Shown here: piece after piece, positions 1-5,397 of the stretch
Layout of the letters: every line of letters begins with the position of its first letter
Numbering within the stretch: position 1 is the first letter of the stretch
Assembly (NCBI GenBank): GCA_934647145.1
Contig: CAKUFB010000180.1
Span: 1-5,699, forward strand
Reading direction: 5' to 3'
Source of the DNA: an uncultured Clostridia bacterium
Lineage (GTDB): Bacteria > Bacillota > Clostridia > Christensenellales > Aristaeellaceae
DNA: 5,699 nt
Translations under genes and position numbers: made by a program
The notes under the pieces: model-generated
Told to the model about the DNA's origin: nothing
What the model saw: the letters and a program-made list of their open reading frames with translations, nothing else
The model's database searches: none

Positions 1-53
1 GCCGCGGGGTCTATCGACGACTTCGGGAACCATAAATTGAAGTTCCCGAAGTC
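1..53. repeat. Conserved-loop hairpin repeat, copy A
   Basis: A GCCGCGGGGTCTATCG block (1-16) precedes a perfect 12-bp stem (19-30 pairing with 42-53) that closes the 11-nt loop CATAAATTGAA (31-41). The leading block and the loop recur at 139-170 on a different stem, so this looks like one copy of a repeat family whose loop is kept while the stem varies. The window edge cuts anything upstream. No T-tract follows, so it is not an intrinsic terminator. Function unknown. Confidence 0.6.
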
Positions 54-57
54 TGCG

Positions 58-81
58 AATCCGCAAGATTCCTTGCGGATT
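58..81. repeat. Perfect 10-bp hairpin between the two repeat copies
   Basis: AATCCGCAAG (58-67) pairs perfectly with CTTGCGGATT (72-81) around the tetraloop ATTC. It lies 4 nt after the stem of copy A. The 3' side runs into ATTGAAG (79-85), the same heptamer found at the loop exits of copies A and B, but here it may arise simply because the stem mirrors AATCC. No T-run follows. Confidence 0.55.
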
Positions 82-96
82 GAAGGGCGAGCGCTG

Positions 97-127
97 CCCG
101 CCTTGCGGGTCGGCAGGGTGAGCCTGC
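97..127. repeat. Two abutting, mutually exclusive short hairpins
   Basis: CCCGC (97-101) pairs with GCGGG (105-109) around CTT. An outer CTGCC (94-98) could instead pair with GGCAG (112-116). GCAGG (113-117) also pairs with CCTGC (123-127) around GTGAG. Some of these overlap, so alternative folds are possible. They continue the run of stem-loops covering the first 280 bases. Confidence 0.4.
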
Positions 128-138
128 ACGCACTTGCT

Positions 139-176
139 GCCGCGGGGTCTGTCGGCCGCCATAGATTGAAGCGGCC
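139..176. repeat. Conserved-loop hairpin repeat, copy B
   Basis: GCCGCGGGGTCTGTCG (139-154) matches copy A at 15 of 16 positions. A 6-bp stem GGCCGC (154-159) pairs with GCGGCC (171-176) and closes an 11-nt loop CATAGATTGAA (160-170), which differs from copy A's loop by one A-to-G change. The stem sequence is unrelated to copy A's and half as long. Preserved loop and replaced stem suggest that structure, not stem sequence, is what is kept. Confidence 0.6.
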
Positions 177-184
177 AAGGTCGG

Positions 185-271
185 CGCGAAACTCCATCGC
201 CTGTTTCGCGGGCGCCTCCCCTTACAGGGGGCATGGGCGTGTCGATAGGTTTCCTTGCAAGGGGAGCCGCC
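185..271. repeat. Hairpin plus 13-bp imperfect inverted repeat
   Basis: CGCGAAAC (185-192) pairs with GTTTCGCG (203-210) around a 10-nt loop. Directly after it, 211-223 is the inverted complement of 259-271 with one mismatch (CTCCCCTT against AAGGGGAG at the core), enclosing about 35 nt. Inside, CCCC (218-221) could alternatively pair with GGGG (227-230). Together these fill the space up to the aminopeptidase stop codon. No coding signal is evident. Confidence 0.5.
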
Positions 272-286
272 GCGGGCGGTTTATTT
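267..286 (+). terminator. Weak terminator-like hairpin at the aminopeptidase 3' end
   Basis: CCGCC (267-271) pairs with GGCGG (275-279) around GCG and is followed on the plus strand by TTTATTT. This could stop rightward transcription entering from the left, facing the minus-strand aminopeptidase. On the minus strand the same hairpin has no T-tract after it, so I see no clear intrinsic terminator for the aminopeptidase. The tract overlaps that gene's stop codon (281-283). Confidence 0.3.
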
Positions 287-1507
287 GGCCCAGTTGCCGT
301 TCACGAAGATGGGAGCAGGTACGCCGTTTTTGTAGCCGGTGATGCACAGGTCGGGCGCGCCGATCATGAAGTCGACGTGAATCATGCTGTCGTTGATGCC
401 CAGCGCCTGGCATTCCTCGTTGGTCATGTCCATGTAGCCGTCGATCGTATCATTATAGCCTGCGCCCAGCGCGACGTGGCAGCTGGCGTTTTCATCAAAC
501 AGCGTCTCATAGTACAGAAGGCCGCTGCGGGAGATCGGGCTGTCGATCGGCACCAGCGCCAGCTCGCCCAGGCGGGACGCGCCCTCGTCCATGGTCAGCA
601 TGCGGGTGAGCAGCTCCTTGCCCTCCTCCGCGTCCCAGGCGACCGCGTGGCCGTCCTTGAACTCAATCCAGAACCTGTCGATGATCTGGCCCTGATAGGA
701 CAGGGGCATGGTGGAGACCAGCTTGCCCTCGGCCTTGCCGCTCATGGGACTGGTGAAGATTTCCTCGGTGGGCATGTTGGGGTTGAAGAACACGCCGCCC
801 TTGGTGTACTCGCCGCCGCCGCACCAGCGGCCCTTTTCGATCAGCTCGGCGCGGAAGCTGGTGCCGTTGGCGCTGTGGTACTCGATGGCGTCGAAGTGGC
901 AGTCGTTGAGCCACCGGCACTTCTCGCGGAAGGTCTCGTTGTGCTTTTCCCAGGCCTCGATCGGGTCGTTGTCCTCACCGACGTGCACGGTCATCAGGAT
1001 GGATTCCCACAGCATCTCATACGCCTTGTGCTTCTTTTCGCCGGGGAAGACCTTGCGCGCCCACTCATAGGAGGGGACGGCGGCGACGCACCACTGATGT
1101 TTGCTCTCGATCGCGTCGCGATAGGGCTTGAGGATGGGGTAGGTGGCGATGCGCGCCTTCTGCACCTTTTCCTGATTGACGCCCTTCAGTCCGTCCGGGT
1201 CGTCGCTGAGCAGCACGATGCGGGCAGGCAGCTCCTCGGTCATGAGCTTGAGCTTTTCTTCCTTCCAGGCGGGCACGGCAGAGAGCGACTTGAGCGTGCG
1301 GTGGCGGTAGCTGAGCTTGTCGATTGCCTGGCAGTTCCACTCCATATCCACGCGGCTCGCGCCGGCCTTGTAGCACTCGTCCACCAGGATGGCGACGAAC
1401 TCGCTCTGGTCGACGGAGGCGGTCAGCTGCACCACCTGCCCTTTTTGTACATTCGCGCCCACGCGGGCGATCAGGCGGGCATATTTGCGCATAATGGTCT
1501 TTTTCAT
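281..1507 (-). CDS. M29 family metallo-aminopeptidase
   Basis: This 408-residue protein belongs to the M29 (AmpS/AmpT/PepS) aminopeptidases, cytoplasmic dimeric metalloenzymes that remove N-terminal residues from peptides. The ligand set lines up with that reported for Thermus AmpT with near-constant offsets: E249 in PTEEIFTSP, E315 in SRLGELALVP, H344 and Y351 in ASCHVALGAGY, and H377 and D379 in SMIHVDFMIG. The N-terminal half (about 1-200) is the usual variable M29 domain, and full length matches the family. No signal peptide or membrane segment is seen. The chosen ATG has GAGGA seven bases upstream on the minus strand (plus-strand 1515-1519). The gene stands alone, divergent from upp, behind a near-consensus promoter. 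Its likely role is peptide or amino-acid recycling; substrate preference cannot be read from the sequence. Whether to call it ampS or pepS is uncertain, so no symbol is given. Confidence 0.93.
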   Translation of the reverse strand: MKKTIMRKYARLIARVGANVQKGQVVQLTASVDQSEFVAILVDECYKAGASRVDMEWNCQAIDKLSYRHRTLKSLSAVPAWKEEKLKLMTEELPARIVLLSDDPDGLKGVNQEKVQKARIATYPILKPYRDAIESKHQWCVAAVPSYEWARKVFPGEKKHKAYEMLWESILMTVHVGEDNDPIEAWEKHNETFREKCRWLNDCHFDAIEYHSANGTSFRAELIEKGRWCGGGEYTKGGVFFNPNMPTEEIFTSPMSGKAEGKLVSTMPLSYQGQIIDRFWIEFKDGHAVAWDAEEGKELLTRMLTMDEGASRLGELALVPIDSPISRSGLLYYETLFDENASCHVALGAGYNDTIDGYMDMTNEECQALGINDSMIHVDFMIGAPDLCITGYKNGVPAPIFVNGNWAK

Positions 1508-1565
1508 CGCATGGTCCTCGGCTTTCTTTGGATGTTATTTACGGGCGGAAGGCGTTTCCTTCCTT

Positions 1566-1597
1566 TATACCGTATATATCCTCAGTATATTCTATAC
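1566..1597. promoter_or_regulatory. Candidate operator: paired GTATA/TATAC dyads
   Basis: Two short dyads flank and overlap the aminopeptidase -10: TATAC-C-GTATA (1566-1576) and GTATA-TTC-TATAC (1585-1597). Their centres are about 20 bp apart, roughly two helical turns. The second covers the -10 hexamer and the first lies at the expected transcription start. This is a plausible repressor site, but the region is AT-rich and the half-sites are short, so chance is possible. No regulator gene is in the window. Confidence 0.3.
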
Positions 1598-1612
1598 AGA
1601 AGCGTTTGTCAA
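1584..1612 (-). promoter_or_regulatory. Promoter of the M29 aminopeptidase
   Basis: Read on the minus strand, TTGACA (1607-1612) and TATACT (1584-1589) are separated by exactly 17 bp. That gives a perfect -35 and a 5/6 -10 for the housekeeping sigma factor. Transcription would begin near 1577, giving a leader of about 70 nt before the ATG. Confidence 0.85.
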
Positions 1613-1682
1613 CCGCAAAACAGATCGCGGGGCGGGCAAAAGGGGTTTTGATGTACATTTACGCATTGTTCATTCTGAAAGG

Positions 1683-1712
1683 TGGAAAAATTCGTGAGAC
1701 GTGTAGTATAAT
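1683..1712 (+). promoter_or_regulatory. Promoter of upp
   Basis: A perfect TATAAT lies at 1707-1712. The best -35 is TGGAAA (1683-1688, 4/6 match) with an 18-bp spacer. The start would be near 1719, leaving a leader of about 38 nt. The -10 is strong and the -35 weak. Confidence 0.6.
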
Positions 1713-1719
1713 GGGGAAA

Positions 1720-1729
1720 ATCGGCCGAT
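1720..1729. promoter_or_regulatory. 10-bp palindrome at the upp transcription start
   Basis: ATCGGCCGAT is a perfect palindrome beginning 7 nt after the upp -10, where transcription should start. An overlapping GGCC (1723-1726) can also pair with GGCC (1733-1736). It could be an operator or a 5'-end RNA element. The leader is too short for a typical attenuator. Chance cannot be excluded. Confidence 0.25.
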
Positions 1730-1756
1730 CGGGGCCAAATAGGAGGAATCATCATT

Positions 1757-2380
1757 ATGGTGCATGTGATCGATCATCCGCTGGTACAGCACAAACTCTC
1801 CATCATGCGCGACAAGAACACCGGTTCCAAGGAATTCCGCGAGCTGCTCAATGAGATCGGCATGCTGATGGCCTACGAGGTCACCCGGGATCTGCCGCTG
1901 ATCAACGTGGAGGTCGAAACCCCCATCTGCAAGTGCATAACCAAGATGCTGGCTGGCCGCAAGCTGGGCGTGGTGCCGATCCTGCGCGCCGGATTGGGCA
2001 TGGTGGACGGCATTTTGAGCCTGGTTCCGGCGGCGAAGGTGGGTCACGTGGGTCTGTACCGCGACCCGGACACCAAGAAGCCGGTCGAGTACTACTGCAA
2101 GCTGCCCGCCGACGCGCAGGAGAGAATGCTGATCGTGGTCGATCCCATGCTGGCCACCGGCGGCTCCTCGATCGCGGCCATCCAGTTCCTGAAGGATCGC
2201 GGCTGCAAGAACATTCGCCTGATGTGCCTGATCGGCGCGCCCGAGGGCATTGCGGCGCTCGAGGAGGCGCATCCGGACGTGGATCTGTACATTGCCGCCG
2301 TGGATGAGAAGCTCGATGATCACTGCTACATCGTTCCCGGCCTGGGCGACGCCGGCGACCGCCTGTTCGGCACCAAGTAA
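1757..2380 (+). CDS. upp: Uracil phosphoribosyltransferase
   Basis: The enzyme converts uracil and PRPP to UMP and pyrophosphate in the cytoplasm, the main route of uracil salvage. At 207 residues it has the normal bacterial length. Visible signatures are ILRAGLGM (75-82), GLYRDPDT (99-106), the PRPP-binding loop VVDPMLATGGSS (127-138), and the C-terminal uracil-binding stretch YIVPGLGDAGDRLFGT (191-206). All key segments are intact. The ATG is preceded by AGGAGG (1741-1746) ten bases upstream. The gene is monocistronic, with its own promoter and an intrinsic terminator 15 nt after the stop. It is not next to pyrimidine genes or a uracil permease in this window, so substrate import must be encoded elsewhere. 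Confidence 0.97.
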   Translation: MVHVIDHPLVQHKLSIMRDKNTGSKEFRELLNEIGMLMAYEVTRDLPLINVEVETPICKCITKMLAGRKLGVVPILRAGLGMVDGILSLVPAAKVGHVGLYRDPDTKKPVEYYCKLPADAQERMLIVVDPMLATGGSSIAAIQFLKDRGCKNIRLMCLIGAPEGIAALEEAHPDVDLYIAAVDEKLDDHCYIVPGLGDAGDRLFGTK

Positions 2381-2395
2381 GGCGAGACGGTAAAG

Positions 2396-2429
2396 AAAAA
2401 CCGCTTCTTCCGCGCGAAGGGCGGTTTTT
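2396..2429 (+). terminator. Intrinsic terminator of upp
   Basis: AAAAACCGC (2396-2404) pairs with GCGGTTTTT (2421-2429), and an inner CTTC/GAAG pair extends the stem past a small internal loop. The T-run follows directly. Because the arms carry A- and T-runs it may also work weakly in the opposite direction. Confidence 0.85.
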
Positions 2430-2453
2430 TCATATTTACGAATGGATTCTGCA

Positions 2454-2482
2454 TGGACGGGCGGGCGCGTCCGGTGTATAAT
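2454..2482 (+). promoter_or_regulatory. Promoter of the GH29 fucosidase
   Basis: TGGACG (2454-2459, 4/6) and a perfect TATAAT (2477-2482) are 17 bp apart. Transcription would start near 2489, about 20 nt before the ATG at 2510. This rules out the upstream in-frame ATG at 2453, which would lie before the transcription start. Confidence 0.65.
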
Positions 2483-2509
2483 GAAGAAAAAAACACTGCG
2501 GAGGACGCG

Positions 2510-4225
2510 ATGAACAGGAGCTTTGAATGGTTTAACCAGGCGCGCTTCGGCCTGATGCTGCACTGGGGACTGTACACGCAGCTGGCGGGCGAGTACCGTG
2601 GAAGGCGGATGGATTATATCGGAGAGTGGATACAGTCCCGGTTTGAGATTCCGAACGAGGAGTACTCGCGCCTGACGCGGGCGATGAACCCGATCGGCTT
2701 TAGCGCCGAGGGCTGGGTGAAGCTGGCCAAGGCGGCCGGGATGGAGTACATCGTGCTGACGAGCAAGCACCACGAGGGCTTCGCCATGTACAGGAGCGAG
2801 GCCGATCCCTTCAACATCGTGGACGCGACGCCGTTCGGGCGCGACCCGATCGCAGAGCTGGCCGAGGCCTGCCAGAAGCACAATATGCGCCTGGGGCTTT
2901 ACTACTCGCAGGAGCTGGACTGGCACGAGCCGGACGGCGGCGGATATACGCGCGGGCATACCAACCACGGCATGAGCTGGACCAACGACTGGGACTTTCC
3001 GGACAACGATAAAAAGGACTTCTCCCGCTGCTTTGAGCGCAAGATCAAGCCGCAGGTGAAGGAGCTGCTGACGAAATACGGCGACCTGGCGCTGATCTGG
3101 TTCGACACGCCCGGGGTGATTACGCCCGGGCAGAGCCGCGAGCTGTACGACATGGTGAAGGCGTATCAGCCGAACTGCCTGGTCAACTCGCGCATCGGAA
3201 ACGGCATGGGGGACTATTTCTCGCTGGGCGACAACCAGGTGCCTGCCGGCGCGGGCGCGAAGGGTCGGCTGTACGAGACCGCCGCCACGCTGAACGATAC
3301 CTGGGGCTACAAGGCCTTCGACCAGAACTGGAAGACGGCCGATCAGACGATCTCGCTTTTGACCCGGCTGGCCTCGCGAAACACGAACTACCTGCTCAAC
3401 GTGGGCCCCGACCCGCTGGGGCGCATTCCCGCCGCCGCGCAGGACATACTGCGCGCCGTGGGCGACTGGATGCAGGCGGGAGGCTGCGACGCGGTGCGCG
3501 GCTGCGAGGCCTCACCATTCCCGATGGATTTGTCCGCCGGCCCGGTCACAAAGAAGGGCAACAAGCTGTATTTTTTCCTGAACAACCCGGTTCCCGGCGG
3601 CTCGTTCAAGGTCAACGGGATCGAGGGGCAGGCCGCGCGCAGCTATCTGACGCGGCAGAAGCGGCCGCTTGTGCAGGTGCAGCACCCGATGCGCGGACTG
3701 GACGGCCTGACCCGGCTGGGGGTGATGCTGCCGAGCGACGTGCGCAAGAACGACGTGCTGTGCGTGGAGTTCCTGGACGATGTGCGCGTGCCCGGGATGG
3801 CCGTCGAGCAGCCGGACGGGCGCGTCGAGCTCAAGGCGACTGCCGCCGAGTGGATGGGGGACGTGCGGGTCGGCCCGGGCGGCGCGGCCGAAAACTGGAA
3901 GGACGGACAGGCGATGGCCGGGTGGCGCTTCGCGGTGGTGCGGGACGGCGAGTTTGAAATCTCCCTGCGCGTGGCGGGCGATCACGGCGCGCTGGCGGGA
4001 CTGAGGCAGGAGCTCGTGCTCGGCCTGGACGGCGAGGAAATCGCGCTGACGCTTTGCGGGGGCGAGAAGGACGCGTCGCTTGAAAACCGCTACTATACCG
4101 CAAGCGATGCGCGCCTGTGCCGGGCGACTCTTTCCGAGGGCGAGCACGAGCTGTCGATCCGGCTTGCGGGCGAGACGGAGGAGGCGCTGCGCCTTCAGAG
4201 CGTGCGGCTGTCGCGGTGCGAATAA
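2510..4225 (+). CDS. GH29 family alpha-L-fucosidase, cytoplasmic
   Basis: This 571-residue protein belongs to glycoside hydrolase family 29, retaining exo-enzymes that release L-fucose from glycans. The catalytic barrel (about 1-325) shows HWGLY (18-22), TSKHHEGF (84-91), YYSQELDW (131-138), LALIWFDTPG (193-202) with predicted nucleophile D199, NDTWGY (262-267) and YLLNVGPDP (294-302). The acid/base residue cannot be assigned by eye. After it, about 335-430 is a small beta-rich domain usual for GH29, and about 435-571 looks like a further beta-sandwich, possibly carbohydrate-binding. There is no signal peptide, so it likely acts on imported fucosylated oligosaccharides. The ATG at 2510 is chosen because GGAGG (2500-2504) sits five bases upstream and the family motifs begin soon after. 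It has its own promoter, no sugar transporter or fucose-pathway neighbours, and no visible terminator before the ribosomal operon. The exact linkage it cleaves is unknown. Confidence 0.9.
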   Translation: MNRSFEWFNQARFGLMLHWGLYTQLAGEYRGRRMDYIGEWIQSRFEIPNEEYSRLTRAMNPIGFSAEGWVKLAKAAGMEYIVLTSKHHEGFAMYRSEADPFNIVDATPFGRDPIAELAEACQKHNMRLGLYYSQELDWHEPDGGGYTRGHTNHGMSWTNDWDFPDNDKKDFSRCFERKIKPQVKELLTKYGDLALIWFDTPGVITPGQSRELYDMVKAYQPNCLVNSRIGNGMGDYFSLGDNQVPAGAGAKGRLYETAATLNDTWGYKAFDQNWKTADQTISLLTRLASRNTNYLLNVGPDPLGRIPAAAQDILRAVGDWMQAGGCDAVRGCEASPFPMDLSAGPVTKKGNKLYFFLNNPVPGGSFKVNGIEGQAARSYLTRQKRPLVQVQHPMRGLDGLTRLGVMLPSDVRKNDVLCVEFLDDVRVPGMAVEQPDGRVELKATAAEWMGDVRVGPGGAAENWKDGQAMAGWRFAVVRDGEFEISLRVAGDHGALAGLRQELVLGLDGEEIALTLCGGEKDASLENRYYTASDARLCRATLSEGEHELSIRLAGETEEALRLQSVRLSRCE

Positions 4226-4251
4226 GCGTGTGTTAATTGTCGAAACGGCGG

Positions 4252-4280
4252 TTGACAAAAGAGGTTACAAGGCTTATAAT
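4252..4280 (+). promoter_or_regulatory. Consensus promoter of the rplU-prp-rpmA operon
   Basis: TTGACA (4252-4257) and TATAAT (4275-4280) are both perfect consensus hexamers with the optimal 17-bp spacer. This is the strongest promoter in the window, as expected for ribosomal proteins. Transcription would start near 4287. Confidence 0.95.
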
Positions 4281-4286
4281 AACAAG

Positions 4287-4350
4287 GTAATCCGCTCGGA
4301 GTGGGCTCTGGGGAAAACGCTTTGCGTGCCTACGTTCGGCGAGACTTAAT
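4287..4350 (+). promoter_or_regulatory. Candidate L21 mRNA leader
   Basis: The transcript carries about 65 nt before the ribosome binding site. Three short hairpins can be drawn: CGGAG/CTCTG (4297-4301 with 4306-4310, one G-U pair), ACGC/GCGT (4317-4320 with 4324-4327), and GCC/GGC (4328-4330 with 4338-4340). Structured leaders upstream of rplU are known in Firmicutes (the L21 leader family) and are thought to mediate autogenous control by L21. Position and length fit, but I could not test the match to that family, so the assignment is tentative. Confidence 0.45.
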
Positions 4351-4358
4351 AAGGAGGT
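4351..4358 (+). promoter_or_regulatory. Ribosome binding site that sets the rplU start
   Basis: AAGGAGGT lies eight bases (counted from AGGAGG) before GTG 4366. The in-frame GTG at 4357 is part of this Shine-Dalgarno sequence and cannot be the start. Confidence 0.9.
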
Positions 4359-4365
4359 GCAACGC

Positions 4366-4674
4366 GTGTACGCAGTTATTCTTACTGGTGGCAAGCAGTA
4401 CCGCGTCCAGCAGGGCGACGTGATCTACGTCGAGAAGCTCGAGGCTCAGGCCGGCGACGCCGTCAATTTTGACGTGCTGATGCTGGGCAAGGATGAAGGC
4501 GCTGTGATCGGCGCTCCCGTCGTGTCGGGCGCGAAGGTCGAAGGCAAGGTTCTTGATCAGGTCAAGAGCGCCAAGGTCGTCGTGTTCAAGTACAAGGCCA
4601 AGAAGAATTCTCGCAAAAAGCAGGGTCATCGTCAGCCGTATACCAAGGTTGAGATCACTGCCATCGAGGGCTGA
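4366..4674 (+). CDS. rplU: 50S ribosomal protein L21 (bL21)
   Basis: L21 is a 50S subunit protein that binds 23S rRNA. The 102-residue product is the usual length (103 in E. coli) and opens with the family signature MYAVILTGGKQYRV. Near the C-terminus it has the basic stretch KYKAKKNSRKKQGHRQPYT, matching the conserved KKQGHRQ-type motif. Translation starts at GTG, which reads as methionine. The strong Shine-Dalgarno at 4351-4358 fixes this start, and homologues begin with MYA. It is the first gene of a three-gene operon: prp begins 5 nt after its stop, then rpmA. Expression is likely set by the consensus promoter and possibly by L21 feedback on the leader. Confidence 0.97.
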   Translation: MYAVILTGGKQYRVQQGDVIYVEKLEAQAGDAVNFDVLMLGKDEGAVIGAPVVSGAKVEGKVLDQVKSAKVVVFKYKAKKNSRKKQGHRQPYTKVEITAIEG

Positions 4675-4679
4675 GGCTC

Positions 4680-5018
4680 ATGATCCGGATTGTCTTTCTG
4701 CATGAGGAAGGCAAGTTGATCGGGTTTAAGGCCAGGGGTCACGCGGGGTATGCCGAGCACGGCGCGGACATCGTCTGCGCGGCGGTTTCCGGCATACTGA
4801 TCACGGCGGCGAACGGTCTGGAAAAGGTGGCCTGCGCGCCCACGCGGACGCAGCAGGACGACGAGTCCGGACTGCTTACGGCTGTGCTCGCCGCGAATCC
4901 GGAAGAAAAGGCGCTGGAAAGGGCCGGGGTCATCCTCGAAACCGCCAGGCTGGGACTTCTGGAGATTGAAAAACAGTATCCCGACTTTGTTCGGGTCCAT
5001 TCGCAGAGAAGGAGGTAA
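4680..5018 (+). CDS. prp: Ribosomal-processing cysteine protease Prp
   Basis: Prp (formerly YsxB, DUF464) is the cytoplasmic cysteine protease that removes the N-terminal extension of L27 in Firmicutes. The 112-residue protein has the family core GHAGYAEHGADIVCAAVS (20-37), with catalytic H21 and C33, equivalent to H22 and C34 of the Staphylococcus aureus enzyme. Length is normal and both catalytic residues are intact. The gene sits between rplU and rpmA, 5 nt from each, the classic arrangement that couples protease and substrate production. The ATG follows GAGGG (4666-4670) nine bases upstream, inside the end of rplU, so translation is probably coupled. Its expected substrate is the downstream L27, which carries the matching cleavage motif. 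Confidence 0.95.
   Translation: MIRIVFLHEEGKLIGFKARGHAGYAEHGADIVCAAVSGILITAANGLEKVACAPTRTQQDDESGLLTAVLAANPEEKALERAGVILETARLGLLEIEKQYPDFVRVHSQRRR
5009..5016 (+). promoter_or_regulatory. rpmA ribosome binding site overlapping the prp end
   Basis: AAGGAGGT lies within the last codons of prp and its final T is the first base of the prp TAA stop. The spacing from AGGAGG to ATG 5024 is eight bases. A near-ideal site here, against the weak one for prp, would favour much more L27 than protease from the same mRNA. Confidence 0.85.
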
Positions 5019-5023
5019 GCCTC

Positions 5024-5320
5024 ATGATGATCATGAATCTGCAGCTGTTCGCTCATAAAAAAGGTATGGGCAGCACGCACAACGGACGTGACAGCCATGC
5101 GCAGCGTCTGGGCACCAAGCGTGCGGACGGTCAGTTTGTGCTGGCCGGCAACATCCTGGTTCGCCAGCGCGGCACTGCGATCCATCCGGGTCTGAACGTG
5201 GGCATCGGCGATGATGACACGCTCTACGCGAAGGCTGACGGCGTCGTCCGCTTTGAGCGTCTCGGCAAGACTCGCAAGCAGGTCAGCGTCTATCCCAAGG
5301 CGGAGGTCGCTGCCGAGTAA
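5024..5320 (+). CDS. rpmA: 50S ribosomal protein L27 (bL27) with cleavable N-terminal extension
   Basis: L27 is a 50S protein whose N-terminus reaches the peptidyl-transferase centre. This 98-residue precursor begins MMIMNLQLF-AHKKG. The LQLF-A segment matches the Firmicutes Prp recognition motif (LNLQFF-A in S. aureus), so cleavage after F9 would expose AHKKG, resembling the mature E. coli-type N-terminus. Family motifs follow: STHNGRDSHAQRLGTKRADGQ, ILVRQRGT and a VSVYP end. In-frame ATGs at 5024, 5027 and 5033 all keep the cleavage motif; 5024 has the best Shine-Dalgarno spacing. It is the last gene of the operon and is followed 15 nt later by a strong terminator, so obgE, often next in Firmicutes, is not co-transcribed here. 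Confidence 0.97.
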   Translation: MMIMNLQLFAHKKGMGSTHNGRDSHAQRLGTKRADGQFVLAGNILVRQRGTAIHPGLNVGIGDDDTLYAKADGVVRFERLGKTRKQVSVYPKAEVAAE

Positions 5321-5335
5321 TTCAGGCATTGCGCC

Positions 5336-5365
5336 AGGCCGTTCGGGCTTCCCGAACGGCCTTTT
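5336..5365 (+). terminator. Intrinsic terminator of the rplU-prp-rpmA operon
   Basis: AGGCCGTTCGGG (5336-5347) pairs perfectly over 12 bp with CCCGAACGGCCT (5351-5362) around CTT, followed by TTTTCTGTTTT. It is a very stable hairpin with a U-rich tail. Confidence 0.93.
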
Positions 5366-5397
5366 CTGTTTTGCCGGTTCTTTGCCAGGGACGACGG

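Noticed and set aside
1..280. CRISPR array, prompted by repeats containing ATTGAAG
   Set aside because: There are only two near copies with different internal stems and no regular repeat-spacer pattern, and no cas genes are in the window.
37..342. Plus-strand open frame of 101 codons in the left flank
   Set aside because: The translation is Arg-rich without a motif, it runs through repeated hairpins and there is no clear ribosome binding site.
1637..1650. CAAAA-GGGG-TTTTG hairpin between the divergent promoters
   Set aside because: A five-pair A/T stem around a G-run is weak, and it is not followed by a T-tract or tied to a gene end.
233..1651. Long plus-strand open frame (472 codons) opposite the aminopeptidase
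   Set aside because: It is antisense to a clear M29 enzyme with all metal ligands. The translation is rich in A, V, L, H and G with no family motif, as expected from the reverse strand of a GC-rich gene, and it has no ribosome binding site.
2453..2509. Upstream in-frame ATG for the fucosidase (19 extra residues)
   Set aside because: It overlaps the promoter -35 and -10 elements and would lie before the transcription start. ATG 2510 has a GGAGG at good spacing.
1670..2968. Long minus-strand open frame (432 codons) opposite upp and the fucosidase start
   Set aside because: It spans two genes, their promoters and a terminator, and its translation shows no recognisable family. It is a GC-bias shadow frame.
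3512..4258. Minus-strand open frame opposite the GH29 C-terminal region
   Set aside because: The product is Arg-, His- and Pro-rich and low in complexity, with no motif. The plus-strand gene explains the region.
4357..4365. In-frame GTG three codons before the chosen rplU start
   Set aside because: It is part of the AGGAGG Shine-Dalgarno sequence itself, and L21 homologues begin MYA, matching GTG 4366.
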